64,000 nucleotides of DNA from DATCMH01 sp036563505 (GTDB lineage: Bacteria; Pseudomonadota; Alphaproteobacteria; Rhizobiales; Beijerinckiaceae). Each line of letters begins with the position of its first letter. The stretch's first letter is position 1. Position numbers and translations under genes: made by a program. The DNA lies in assembly GCA_036563505.1 (NCBI GenBank), contig DATCMH010000005.1, positions 105,040 to 169,039 on the forward strand, read 5' to 3'. Positions 45,510 to 53,858 of this stretch are shown in pieces. The notes beneath the pieces were generated by a model, which saw only the letters and a list, made by a program, of their open reading frames with translations, ran no database searches and had not been told where the DNA came from.

Positions 45510-46404
45510 GGGGGAGCCTGTGCCCGAAGCGCGTCCGGTGCGTCTTGAAGGATCGTGCGGGGCCTCGCACCGCGACTGGCTGCGCCTCTCGCCCGACATC
45601 GGCGCCGTCGAGCGGGTCGAGGCGTATTTCTCTGGATACGCCTTCGATCCGCACCGCCACGACACTTACGCCCTCGGCATCACGCTCTCGGGGGTGCAGC
45701 GGTTCGATTACCGCGGCGCGGAGGCGAATAGCCTGACCGGCGACCTCATCGTCATTCACCCAGACGAGGTCCATAACGGCCGCGCCGGGGCGGAGACGGG
45801 CTTCACCTACCGCATGGCCTATATCGAGCCCCGCCTGATCCGGGACGCCCTGGGCGGCCGCGCGGGCGCGCTGCCCTTCGTGCGCCGGGCCGTGCTGGAC
45901 GATGCCCGCCTGCGCGGCGCGCTCGTCGCCCTGCTCGCCGACCTCGACCGGCCGCTCGAGCCCCTCGAAGCGGATCAGGCGGTCGCCGCCGTCGCGGAGG
46001 CGCTCATCGACCTCGACCCGTCCGCGACGCGAGGTTCGGCGAGGAACGCCGCCTGCGCCCGGGCCGTCGAGCGCGCCCGCGCCTATCTCGACGCCCATCA
46101 CCAGCGCGTCGTCGCGTCGGAGGAGCTCGAGGCCGTCACGGGCCTCGACCGGTTCGAAGGCGCCCGGCAGTTCCGGCGGCGGCTCGGCACGAGCCCGTAC
46201 CGCTACCTGACCTTGCGGCGCCTGGCGCGGGCGCGCGCACTCATCCGGTCGGGCGCGGCCCTGGCCGATGCGGCAGCAGAGACGGGCTTCGCCGACCAGA
46301 GCCACATGACGCGTCAGTTCAAGGCGGCTTTCGGCCTCTCGCCGGGACGGTGGCGGGCGATGCAGGCAGCGGCGGGGCGGGGGCGGAACGCCGGCGAGGC
46401 TTGA
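45508..46404 (+). CDS. AraC family transcriptional regulator (cupin sensor)
   Basis: A 298-residue regulator (an in-frame GTG at 45520 would give 294 residues). The N-terminal half is an AraC-type cupin (FDPHRHDTYALGITLSGVQRFDYRG, LIVIHPDEVHNGRAG) and the C-terminus a double helix-turn-helix (GLDRFEGARQFRRRLGTSPYRYLTLRRL, then DAAAETGFADQSHMTRQFKAAFGLSPGRWR). Divergent from DUF2000/cupin, which it probably controls. Start codons of the two genes overlap, so its own operator is likely inside or next to one gene. Confidence 0.9.
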   Translation: MGEPVPEARPVRLEGSCGASHRDWLRLSPDIGAVERVEAYFSGYAFDPHRHDTYALGITLSGVQRFDYRGAEANSLTGDLIVIHPDEVHNGRAGAETGFTYRMAYIEPRLIRDALGGRAGALPFVRRAVLDDARLRGALVALLADLDRPLEPLEADQAVAAVAEALIDLDPSATRGSARNAACARAVERARAYLDAHHQRVVASEELEAVTGLDRFEGARQFRRRLGTSPYRYLTLRRLARARALIRSGAALADAAAETGFADQSHMTRQFKAAFGLSPGRWRAMQAAAGRGRNAGEA

Positions 46405-46443
46405 GGCTGGAACCCGCGCCCGGGAGGGCGTATGTAAGCCTCC

Positions 46444-46554
46444 ATGAGCGAACCTGAGAACCTTGTTCTGGCGCATCTGCGCGAGCTTCGGGCCGAGATC
46501 AGCGCCTTGAAGCGTCGCATCGAGCAGCTCGAAGCCGCGCAGCCGAACCACTAG
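46444..46554 (+). CDS. MSEPENLV-type small coiled-coil protein, 36 residues
   Basis: An ATG at 46444 opens a 36-codon frame to TAG (46552-46554): MSEPENLVLAHLRELRAEIS, then a helical end with ALKRRIEQLEAAQ. The start MSEPENLVL plus a Leu/Arg/Glu heptad repeat is a pattern I know from tiny Methylobacterium-type proteins and antitoxin-like proteins. No gene is on the other strand. It lies 60 bases before accD. Function unknown. Confidence 0.7.
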   Translation: MSEPENLVLAHLRELRAEISALKRRIEQLEAAQPNH

Positions 46555-46614
46555 CAGCCGAACCATCAAAGACGCCGCGCCGCTCTTAGGCGCCCTCCGT
46601 CACGGATCACCCCC

Positions 46615-47481
46615 ATGAACTGGATCTCCGAAGTCGTCCGGCCGCGCATCAAGACGCTGTTCAAGCGCGAGACGCCCGAGAATCTCTGGATCAAGTGCCC
46701 GGACACGGGTCAGGTGGTCTTCCACAAGGAGGTGGAAGCCAACCATTGGGTGATCCCGGGCTCCGACCATCACCTGCGCATCGGCGCCGTGCAGCGCCTC
46801 AAGATGATGTTCGACGAGGGCACCTGGATCGACGTGCCCCTGCCCGAGGTCGAACCCGACCCGCTGAAGTTCCGCGACAGCAAGCGCTACGTCGACCGGA
46901 TCCGCGACGCCAAGGCGAAAACGGGCCTCCAGGACGCCTTCAAGATCGGCTACGGCCGCTGCGAGGGCCTGGCCATGACGATCGCGGTCCAGGACCTCGA
47001 CTTCATCACGGGGTCCCTCGGCACCGCCGCCGGCGAGGCCTTCATCCGCGGCGCCGAGACGGCGGTCGAGAAGCGCACGCCCTACGTGGTCTTCACAGCG
47101 TCCGGCGGCGCGCGGATGCAGGAGGGCGTGCTCTCCCTCATGCAGATGCCCCGCACCACCATCGCCGTGCGGCGCCTGCGCGCCGCGCGTCTTCCTTACG
47201 TCGTCGTGCTCACCAACCCGACGACGGGCGGCGTCACCGCGTCCTACGCCATGCTGGGCGACGTGCATCTCGCCGAGCCCGGCGCGCTCGTCGGCTTCGC
47301 CGGGCCTCGGGTCATCGAGCAGACGATCCGCGAGAAGCTGCCCGACGGCTTCCAGCGCGCGGAATACCTCATGGCCCATGGCATGGTGGACCAGGTGGTC
47401 CATCGCCACGCGATGAAGGGCACGGTGGCGCGGCTCTGCCGCCTGATGACGAAAGCCGAGCCGCGGGCCGAGGCGGCCTGA
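46615..47481 (+). CDS. accD: Acetyl-CoA carboxylase carboxyltransferase subunit beta
   Basis: A 288-residue subunit that works with AccA to move the carboxyl group from biotin to acetyl-CoA, first step of fatty-acid synthesis. LWIKCPDTGQVVFHKEVEAN and IPGSDHHLRI correspond to the zinc ribbon, yet only one of the usual four Cys is left (KCPDTG; others are Thr, Ile and Ser), a trait of this order. The crotonase core FTASGGARMQEGVLSLMQM and NPTTGGVTASYAMLGDVHLAEPGALVGFAGPRVIEQT is intact. folC follows after nine bases; trpA, a frequent upstream neighbour, is absent here. Confidence 0.95.
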   Translation: MNWISEVVRPRIKTLFKRETPENLWIKCPDTGQVVFHKEVEANHWVIPGSDHHLRIGAVQRLKMMFDEGTWIDVPLPEVEPDPLKFRDSKRYVDRIRDAKAKTGLQDAFKIGYGRCEGLAMTIAVQDLDFITGSLGTAAGEAFIRGAETAVEKRTPYVVFTASGGARMQEGVLSLMQMPRTTIAVRRLRAARLPYVVVLTNPTTGGVTASYAMLGDVHLAEPGALVGFAGPRVIEQTIREKLPDGFQRAEYLMAHGMVDQVVHRHAMKGTVARLCRLMTKAEPRAEAA

Positions 47482-47490
47482 CGGGGCGGC

Positions 47491-48816
47491 ATGGAATCCT
47501 CCGACGCGCTCATCGCGCGCTTCCTCGCGCTTCACCCGAAGACGATCGACCTCTCGCTGGGGCGCATCGAGCGCCTCCTGGAGCGGCTCGGCCATCCGCA
47601 AGCCAACCTGCCGCCGGTGATCCACGTCGCCGGCACCAACGGCAAGGGCTCCACCATCGCCTTCATGCGAGCGATCCTGGAGGCGGCGGGACGGCGCGTG
47701 CACGTCTATACCTCGCCCCATCTCGTGCGCTTCCACGAGCGCATCCGGCTCGGACGCTGGGGCGGCGGTCGCTTCGTCGACGAGGAGCGCTTCGTGGAAG
47801 CCATGCGGCGCTGCGAGGCGGCCAACCGGGGCGAGCCGATCACCGTCTTCGAGATCACGACGGCGGTGGCCCTTCTTCTCTTCTCGGAGACACCGGCCGA
47901 CGTGCTGCTCCTGGAAGTCGGCCTCGGCGGCCGTTTCGACGCGACGAACGTCATCGCGGCGCCCGCCGCCGCCGTCGTGACGCCGATCGGCTACGATCAC
48001 GCCGAGTATCTCGGTGACACCCTCGACAAGGTAGCCTTCGAGAAGGCCGGCATCTTTAAGCGCGGCGCCCCCGCCGTGATCGCGCCGCAGGACTACCCGG
48101 AGGCCGATGCCGTGCTCGTCGCGGAGGCCGAGCGGCGCGGGGCGGGGCCGATCTTCGTCGGCAACCAGGACTTCTCGGCCCGGGAGGAGGGGGGCCGCCT
48201 CGTCTACGAGGACGAGAACGGCCTCCTCGACCTGCCCCGGCCGCGGCTGTCGGGCCGCCACCAGATCGTCAACGCCGGCACCGCCATCGCTGCCTTGCGC
48301 GCCGCAGGGTTCGGCGACCTGGAGCCCCCGGTCTACGAGCGGGGGCTCGTTGGGGCCGACTGGCCAGGCCGCCTCCAGCGTCTGACCCGCGGCCGGCTTC
48401 CGGGTCTCGTTCCGGACGGCGCCGAGCTCTGGCTCGACGGCGGCCACAACCGCGACGGCGGCCGCGTGCTCGCCGCCGCCATGGCCGACCTCGAGGAGAC
48501 GAGCGCCGCGCCCCTCGTCCTGGTCACGGGGATGCTCGGCACGAAGGACGCGGACGGCTTCCTGCGGAACTTCGCAGGGCTCGCCCGCGAGCTCATCGCC
48601 GTGCCGATCCCCGCCCAGCTCGCCGCGCGCCCGGCCGAGGAGGTGGCCGCCATCGCGGCCCGAGTCGGGCTCACGAGCTCGACGGCGCCCAACGTCGAGG
48701 CGGCCCTGACCTCCCTCAACGACTACGTCTGGGACCGCCCGCCCCGGGTCCTCGTCTGCGGTTCCCTGTACCTCGCCGGCGAGGTGCTCTCGGCCAACGG
48801 CACCCCGCCGGTCTGA
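47491..48816 (+). CDS. folC: Dihydrofolate/folylpolyglutamate synthase
   Basis: A 441-residue Mur-ligase-like enzyme that adds glutamate to dihydropteroate and folates. The P-loop HVAGTNGKGSTIAFM is near residue 47; LLEVGLGGRFDATNVI near 140 and ITPIGYDHAEYLGDTL-type segment (VTPIGYDHAEYLG) and GIFKRGAPAVIAPQ follow; the C-terminal domain has LDGGHNRDGGRVLA and LVTGMLGTKDADGF. Complete. Operon with accD, as usual in Hyphomicrobiales. Together with fhs it shows a functional folate-C1 branch. Confidence 0.95.
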   Translation: MESSDALIARFLALHPKTIDLSLGRIERLLERLGHPQANLPPVIHVAGTNGKGSTIAFMRAILEAAGRRVHVYTSPHLVRFHERIRLGRWGGGRFVDEERFVEAMRRCEAANRGEPITVFEITTAVALLLFSETPADVLLLEVGLGGRFDATNVIAAPAAAVVTPIGYDHAEYLGDTLDKVAFEKAGIFKRGAPAVIAPQDYPEADAVLVAEAERRGAGPIFVGNQDFSAREEGGRLVYEDENGLLDLPRPRLSGRHQIVNAGTAIAALRAAGFGDLEPPVYERGLVGADWPGRLQRLTRGRLPGLVPDGAELWLDGGHNRDGGRVLAAAMADLEETSAAPLVLVTGMLGTKDADGFLRNFAGLARELIAVPIPAQLAARPAEEVAAIAARVGLTSSTAPNVEAALTSLNDYVWDRPPRVLVCGSLYLAGEVLSANGTPPV

Positions 48817-48928
48817 GTGGGCGCTGTGCGGGTAGAGGCGCGCCGCCGCCCTGCCTTGCGCGAATACGGCTTGCCGCCCTGCGCCGCTGCCCTTAGGCCA
48901 GGGCGGCACAGGCTTGAGGGAGCGCGCC

Positions 48929-49702
48929 ATGGCTTATGAGACCATCCTCGTCGAGACCCGGGGCAAGGTCGGCCTCATCACGCTCAATCGGCCGCAGGCG
49001 CTCAACGCCTTGAACGCGGCCCTGGTCGGCGAGATCAACGAGGCGCTCGACGGCTTCGAGCGCGACCCCGCCATCGGCTGCACGGTGATCACGGGCTCGG
49101 AGAAGGCCTTTGCTGCCGGCGCCGACATCAAGGAAATGTCGGGGCTCGCCTACCCGCAGACCTACCTCGACGATTTCATCACCTCCTGGGATCGCGTGGC
49201 GCACAAGCGCAAGCCGATCATCGCCGCGGTCGCCGGCTTTGCGCTCGGCGGCGGCTGCGAGTTCGCCATGATGTGCGACATCATCCTCGCCGCCGATACC
49301 GCGAAGTTCGGCCAGCCCGAGATCAAGCTCGGCGTCATGCCGGGCGCCGGCGGCACGCAGCGCCTCACCCGCATCGTCGGCAAGGCCAAGGCGATGGAGC
49401 TGTGCCTCACGGGGCGCATGATGGACGCGGCCGAGGCCGAGCGCTCCGGCCTCGTCTCGCGCGTGATCCCGGCCGCCGACCTCTTGGGCGAAGCGCTGAA
49501 AACCGCCGAGACCATCGCTGCGATGTCGCTGCCCATCGCCATGATGACGAAGGAGAGCGTGAACCGCGCCTACGAGACGACGCTGGCCGAGGGCATTCGC
49601 TTCGAGCGGCGGGTCTTCCACGCCATGTTCGCCACCGCCGACCAGAAGGAAGGCATGGCGGCCTTCGTGGAGAAGCGCAAAGCCGACTTCCAGAACCGCT
49701 AG
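48929..49702 (+). CDS. Enoyl-CoA hydratase
   Basis: A 257-residue crotonase-fold enzyme. TVITGSEKAFAAGADIKEMS near residue 50 is the oxyanion hole, and CEFAMMCDIILAADTAKFGQPEIKLGVMPGAGGTQRLTRIVG holds the two catalytic Glu positions of hydratases. Length is typical for the trimeric/hexameric FadB-like short hydratases. Start at 48929 gives MAYETILVETRG. Next gene 14 bases later is a threonine-dehydratase-like enzyme, same strand. Confidence 0.95.
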   Translation: MAYETILVETRGKVGLITLNRPQALNALNAALVGEINEALDGFERDPAIGCTVITGSEKAFAAGADIKEMSGLAYPQTYLDDFITSWDRVAHKRKPIIAAVAGFALGGGCEFAMMCDIILAADTAKFGQPEIKLGVMPGAGGTQRLTRIVGKAKAMELCLTGRMMDAAEAERSGLVSRVIPAADLLGEALKTAETIAAMSLPIAMMTKESVNRAYETTLAEGIRFERRVFHAMFATADQKEGMAAFVEKRKADFQNR

Positions 49703-49715
49703 ACGAGGTCAGTTC

Positions 49716-50714
49716 ATGAGCGCTGCCATCGCCGAGGCTCGTCACCCCGAGCCCGTCCTTCCGCTACCGACCTACGCCGACGTTGCCCGCGCCGCCGAGC
49801 GCATCGCCGGCCAGGCCCACCGTACCCCGGTCCTGACCTCGCGCACCGCGGATGCCCAAACCGGCGCCCGCCTCTACTTCAAGGCGGAGAACCTGCAGCG
49901 CACCGGGGCCTTCAAGTTCCGCGGCGCCTTCAATGCCATCGCGGCGCTGCCCGGGGATGCGCGACGCCAGGGCGTCCTCGCCTTCTCGTCGGGCAACCAC
50001 GCCCAGGCCATCGCCTATGCCGGGCGCCTGCAAGGCGTGCCGGCGACCATCCTGATGCCGCAGGACGCGCCGGCGATGAAGGTCGAGGCAACGCGGGGCT
50101 ACGGCGCCGACGTCGTGCTCTTCGACCGCTACAAGGAGGACCGGGAGGCGCTGTCCCGCGACCTCGCGGCCGAGCGCGGCCTCACCCTCATCCCACCTTA
50201 CGACCATTTCGACGTAATCGCCGGCCAGGGCACGGCGGCGAAGGAGCTCTTCGAGGAGGTCGGCCCTCTCGATCTTCTCTTCGTCTGCCTCGGCGGCGGC
50301 GGGCTGCTCGCGGGTTCGGCGCTCGCGGCGGCCGAGCTCTCCCCCGGCTGCCGGGTGATCGGCGTCGAGCCGGAGGCGGGCAACGACGGCCAGCGCTCGT
50401 TCCGCTCCGGCGCCATCGTGCGCATCCCAGTGCCGCGCTCCCTCGCCGACGGGGCGCTGACCACGCATCTGGGCGACCGCACCTTCCCCATCATCCGGGA
50501 CAGGGTCGCGGACGTCGTCACCGTGAGCGACGAGGGCCTGCTCGCCGCCATGCGCTTCTTTGCCCTGCGCATGAAGACCGTGCTCGAACCCACGGGGTGT
50601 CTCGCCGCAGCGGCAGCCTTCGCCGGCGCCGTGCCGGTGAAGGGGCTCAACGTCGGCGTCATTCTGTCGGGCGGCAACGTCGACCCGGCGGTGCTCGCGC
50701 GGGCGCTCGCCTGA
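49716..50714 (+). CDS. PLP-dependent threonine/serine ammonia-lyase-like enzyme
   Basis: A 332-residue fold type II PLP enzyme. The Schiff-base Lys is K67 in TGAFKFRGAFN; SSGNHAQAIAYAGRLQG binds PLP and CLGGGGLLAGS holds the phosphate; there is no C-terminal regulatory (ACT) domain, so this is the short catabolic/racemase type rather than biosynthetic IlvA. It could be threonine dehydratase, serine racemase or beta-hydroxyaspartate dehydratase. In known rpsT-dnaA contexts of this order this place is often held by mutM; that gene is absent here. Confidence 0.85.
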   Translation: MSAAIAEARHPEPVLPLPTYADVARAAERIAGQAHRTPVLTSRTADAQTGARLYFKAENLQRTGAFKFRGAFNAIAALPGDARRQGVLAFSSGNHAQAIAYAGRLQGVPATILMPQDAPAMKVEATRGYGADVVLFDRYKEDREALSRDLAAERGLTLIPPYDHFDVIAGQGTAAKELFEEVGPLDLLFVCLGGGGLLAGSALAAAELSPGCRVIGVEPEAGNDGQRSFRSGAIVRIPVPRSLADGALTTHLGDRTFPIIRDRVADVVTVSDEGLLAAMRFFALRMKTVLEPTGCLAAAAAFAGAVPVKGLNVGVILSGGNVDPAVLARALA

Positions 50715-50739
50715 GCGCGGCACCGGCGCGCATCGCGCG

Positions 50740-50768
50740 TTGACGCGCTCAGGCGCCGCGGTTATACA
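50740..50768 (+). promoter_or_regulatory. Candidate sigma-70 promoter for rpsT
   Basis: TTGACG (50740-50745) and TATACA (50763-50768) are 17 bases apart, an almost canonical -35/-10 pair and the best I saw by eye. Start of transcription would be about 110 bases before the rpsT ATG. Confidence 0.55.
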
Positions 50769-50883
50769 CCGCCGCATTCGGGCCTGCGCGTCCTTCGCGC
50801 GGGCCTTCACCTTTTCCTGCCACCTGCCGATCCGATAGCCCGCGCCGCGGGCCGCGGTCGGGTCGAGAACGAGGATCGCCCCC

Positions 50884-51150
50884 ATGGCCAACACCGTGTC
50901 GGCCAAGAAGATGACCCGCAAGATCGCGAAGCGCACCGCGATGAACCGCGCGCGCCGCTCGCGCATGCGTACCTTCCTCAAGAAGGTCGAGGAGGCGATC
51001 GCCACCGGCAGCCAGTCCGCCGCGTCGGAGGCCCTGCGCGCCGCCGAGCCGGAGATCATGCGGGCCGCCCAGAAGGGGATCGTCCACAAGAACCTCGCCT
51101 CGCGCAAAGTGTCGCGCCTGACGGCGCGGGTGAAGGCGCTCAGCGCCTGA
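50884..51150 (+). CDS. rpsT: 30S ribosomal protein S20
   Basis: An 88-residue basic protein that binds 16S rRNA. MANTVSAKKMTRKIAKRTAMNRARRSRMRTFLKKVEEAI is the S20 N-terminal helix, and VHKNLASRKVSRLTARVKAL the conserved end. Normal size. Just upstream of dnaA, a stable neighbourhood in alphaproteobacteria. A sigma-70-like promoter lies upstream and a terminator follows. Confidence 0.98.
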   Translation: MANTVSAKKMTRKIAKRTAMNRARRSRMRTFLKKVEEAIATGSQSAASEALRAAEPEIMRAAQKGIVHKNLASRKVSRLTARVKALSA

Positions 51151-51180
51151 GCCTGACACTTCCGGTCCTGACGTTCCTGA

Positions 51181-51207
51181 AAAGCCCGGCCCTGCGCCGG
51201 GCTTTTT
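51181..51207 (+). terminator. Intrinsic terminator of rpsT
   Basis: AAAGCCCGGC (51181-51190), a short loop, and GCCGGGCTTTTT: a 9-bp GC-rich stem followed by five T. It starts 31 bases after the rpsT stop. Confidence 0.9.
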
Positions 51208-51209
51208 GA

Positions 51210-51788
51210 CGTTCGGAGGGGCGCTGCCATGCCGTTCGCGGGCCCTTGACTCTGCCCGCGCCGCGGCGGGTGGCGCCGCGGGACAGCCGATCGGCGACCG
51301 CGCAGAGAAAGCCAAGCGCGCTCATAAGCTTAAGCGGCAAAGGAAAGAGAGCCCCTCGAATCTCGGCCGGAGTCGTGCGAATCGCTGGAACGGCGAAGCT
51401 TGGTCGCGCGTTACGAGTCGCAAGGGTTCCCGAGCCGCCGGGGTGAACAAAATGTTAAACAGAACAGGTGCTTATGAGCTGACAAGCGCGGGCTCCGGCG
51501 CCACTCGCGGGGCGGGTTGGGAAATCTGGGGACTCTCTTCTGTTGCACCCCCGCGGGGGGCTGTGTAAGGTCAATCCACTTCAGCGGCCCTGCCGGGAAG
51601 TAATCCACCGCTCAATCAGTTGTCCTAACCTCGATCCTGGGGATAAGGCCTTGTTTACTGTCGCTTCACCTAAAGACAAGCTGCGGTTCTCATCGTCCTT
51701 CCTCGACGAGGACGACTTGCATTAGCCTTTCCGGTTAGCTGAACGACTGGGTTCGGCGGCCAGACACCTCGAACAATAAACAGAAAAT
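51210..51788. other. Intergenic region upstream of dnaA, candidate replication origin
   Basis: A 700-base gene-free stretch (rpsT stop to dnaA start), clearly poorer in GC than its flanks in places (TTAAACAGAACA near 51455, AATAAACAGAAAAT near 51774). It has one near-perfect DnaA box, TGGGGATAA at 51638-51646 (one mismatch to TGTGGATAA), and a weaker TAATCCACC at 51601. This fits an oriC or the dnaA control region, but the box count is low and the real origin of some Hyphomicrobiales is elsewhere, so this is tentative. No gene seen. Confidence 0.35.
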
Positions 51789-51926
51789 GTGAACAGGGGG
51801 CGCCCTCGGGTGCGGCCCGCGGGAGCGTATGTCCTGCAGGTCGGCCGGGTGGGCAGGTGTGGCGTACGGGGACGCGGGATGACGCCGGGGAGCGGCGCGC
51901 CGGCGACCTTGGGAAGGGACATCGGC

Positions 51927-53522
51927 ATGTTTCGGAATGGCAATGAGCGCGCCTTGAGCGGTCCGGTCGCGATGGCGCGCAGCGAACGACCCGCGGGGGA
52001 GGCGGGCCGGCGCGACGAACGGCGTCAGCCGGAGCGCGACGTGGAGGCGGAGATGGCGGCGACCGATAGGGCGGAGCGGCCGGTCCCGGCGACGGACGGG
52101 GCCGCCGACGAGGCGACAGCCTCCGCCCGCGAGACCTGGACCCGCGTCAAGCGCCGCCTGCGGGCCGAGCTCGGCGAGGACGTGTTCACGAGCTGGTTCG
52201 CGCGCCTCGAGCTCGAGACGGTGATCGACGGCTGCGCCTGCCTCACCGTGCCGACCCGGTTCCTGAAGAGCTGGATCGAGGCGCATTACGCCGACCGCGT
52301 GCTCAGCGTCTATCGGAGCGAGGCGCCGGCCCTGGCGCGGGTCAGCATCGGCGTGCGCGGCAGCCTGGCCCGCGAGACGCCCCGCCCCGCAGCCCCGACG
52401 GCGACGGCGTCCCCCCGGCCGGTGCCGGCTTCGGATAGCCGCAAGGCGGCCGGACCGGCACCATCGGACCTGGTCGAGCCCGACGCGGCGGGCGCGCCGC
52501 TCGATCCGCGCCTCACCTTCGAGAGCTTCATGGTCGGGCGCTCCAACGCCCTGGCGCATGCCGCCGCCGACCGCGTCGCCCGGCATCAGGGCGCAGCGCT
52601 CTACAACCCGCTCTACCTTCATGCCGGGGTGGGCTTGGGCAAAACCCATCTCCTGCACGGCATCGGCCACGAAGCCCGGGCGCAGGGGCGGCGGGTGATC
52701 TATCTCACCGCCGACCGCTTCATGTACGGTTTCGTCGCGTCCTTGAAGGCGCAGACCTCCCACGCCTTCAAGGAGCGCCTGCGCGGCATCGACCTCCTCA
52801 TCATCGACGACGTGCAGTTCATCCAGGGCAAGACGATCCAGGCCGAGTTCGGCCACACGCTGAATGCCCTCATCGATGCCGGGCGCCAGGTGGTGGTGGC
52901 GGGCGACCGACCGCCCGCGGAGCTGGAAGCGCTCGACGAGCGGGCCCGCTCGCGGCTCGCCGGCGGCCTCGTGGTGGAGATCGGCACCCTCGACGAAGGC
53001 TTGCGCGGGGCGATCCTCCAGACCCGCCTCGCGGCGGTGCAGGCGGCCCATCCGAGCTTCGAGGTCGCGCCGGCAGTCGTGACCTACGTCGCCAAGCAGA
53101 TCGAGTCGAATGGCCGCGATCTCGAAGGGGCCGTCAACCGGCTCCTGGCGCACGCGACGCTGACCGGCACTGCCGTGACGATCGAGACCGCCGAGACCGC
53201 GATCCGCGACCTCGTGAAGAACCGCGAGCCCAAGCGCGTCAAGATCGAGGACATCCAGAAGCTCGTCGCCTCCCGCTACAACGTCTCGCGCTCCGATATC
53301 CTCTCGGAGCGCCGCACGGCCGCGGTGGTGCGCCCGCGCCAGATCGCGATGTATCTCTCGAAGGTGCTCACCCTGCGCTCCCTGCCGGAGATCGGCCGGC
53401 GCTTCGGCGGGCGCGATCACACCACGGTGCTCCACGCCGTGCGCAAGATCGAGAAGGCACTGTCGGAGGACACGTCGCTCAACGACGAGGTCGAGCTCCT
53501 GAAGCGCATGCTGCAGGATTGA
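51927..53522 (+). CDS. dnaA: Chromosomal replication initiator DnaA
   Basis: A 531-residue protein if started at 51927 (AAGGGA upstream); GTG 51789 and ATG 51879 would add 46 and 16 residues. Domain I: ETWTRVKRRLRAELGEDVFTSWFARL; a Pro/Ala-rich linker; AAA+ domain with Walker A GVGLGKTHLLHG, Walker B LLIIDDVQFIQGK and RSRLAGGLVVEIG; domain IV with the signature GGRDHTTVLHAVRKIEKAL. It unwinds oriC and recruits the helicase. The approximately 60-residue leader before domain I is unusual, hence the start is uncertain. Confidence 0.95.
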   Translation: MFRNGNERALSGPVAMARSERPAGEAGRRDERRQPERDVEAEMAATDRAERPVPATDGAADEATASARETWTRVKRRLRAELGEDVFTSWFARLELETVIDGCACLTVPTRFLKSWIEAHYADRVLSVYRSEAPALARVSIGVRGSLARETPRPAAPTATASPRPVPASDSRKAAGPAPSDLVEPDAAGAPLDPRLTFESFMVGRSNALAHAAADRVARHQGAALYNPLYLHAGVGLGKTHLLHGIGHEARAQGRRVIYLTADRFMYGFVASLKAQTSHAFKERLRGIDLLIIDDVQFIQGKTIQAEFGHTLNALIDAGRQVVVAGDRPPAELEALDERARSRLAGGLVVEIGTLDEGLRGAILQTRLAAVQAAHPSFEVAPAVVTYVAKQIESNGRDLEGAVNRLLAHATLTGTAVTIETAETAIRDLVKNREPKRVKIEDIQKLVASRYNVSRSDILSERRTAAVVRPRQIAMYLSKVLTLRSLPEIGRRFGGRDHTTVLHAVRKIEKALSEDTSLNDEVELLKRMLQD

Positions 53523-53554
53523 CGGCGGTCCCCGGCGCGGCCTCGCCCAGCATC

Positions 53555-53670
53555 GTCATTCCGGGGCTCGGCGAAGCCGAGAACCCGGAACCCACGACCG
53601 GGTGAGCGGGAGCGGCCAGCACCCGGCCCAGACATGGATTCCGGGCTCCGCTGCGCGGCCCCGGAATGAC
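53555..53670. repeat. Inverted repeat between dnaA and dnaN
   Basis: GTCATTCCGGGG (53555-53566) and CCCCGGAATGAC (53659-53670) are exact complements, with TCGGCGAAGCCGA and CCGGGCTCCGCTGCGC inside. It is part of the 335-base gap between dnaA and dnaN, in which I see no gene. The GTCATTCC/GGAATGAC ends are a common motif of alphaproteobacterial intergenic repeats. Confidence 0.7.
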
Positions 53671-53858
53671 AGCGCGGAGCGATGACGAGGTCTGGGATGG
53701 CGCTGACGGCGAAGCCCTACTCCCTTGCCTTTCGGCTTGCGCTTCGCCACTCTGCCGGCCCCGCTTGACCGCCGCTTGCGGCGAGCGCCCCGCCTTCACG
53801 ACCCCGGCTCGGCCCTGAAAGCCGGGCCGGACGTTTCTAGAACCCTACGGATTGACCG

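Noticed and set aside
46600..48930. A 776-codon open frame on the reverse strand across accD and folC
   Set aside because: Composed of low-complexity Arg/Gly/Glu/Val/His residues; accD and folC with clear motifs occupy the other strand. A shadow frame of GC-rich coding DNA.
51543..51725. A 60-codon forward frame before dnaA
   Set aside because: No ribosome site, no family pattern; lies in the probable dnaA control region.
51735..53435. A 566-codon reverse frame over dnaA
   Set aside because: Antisense to dnaA, no family motif.
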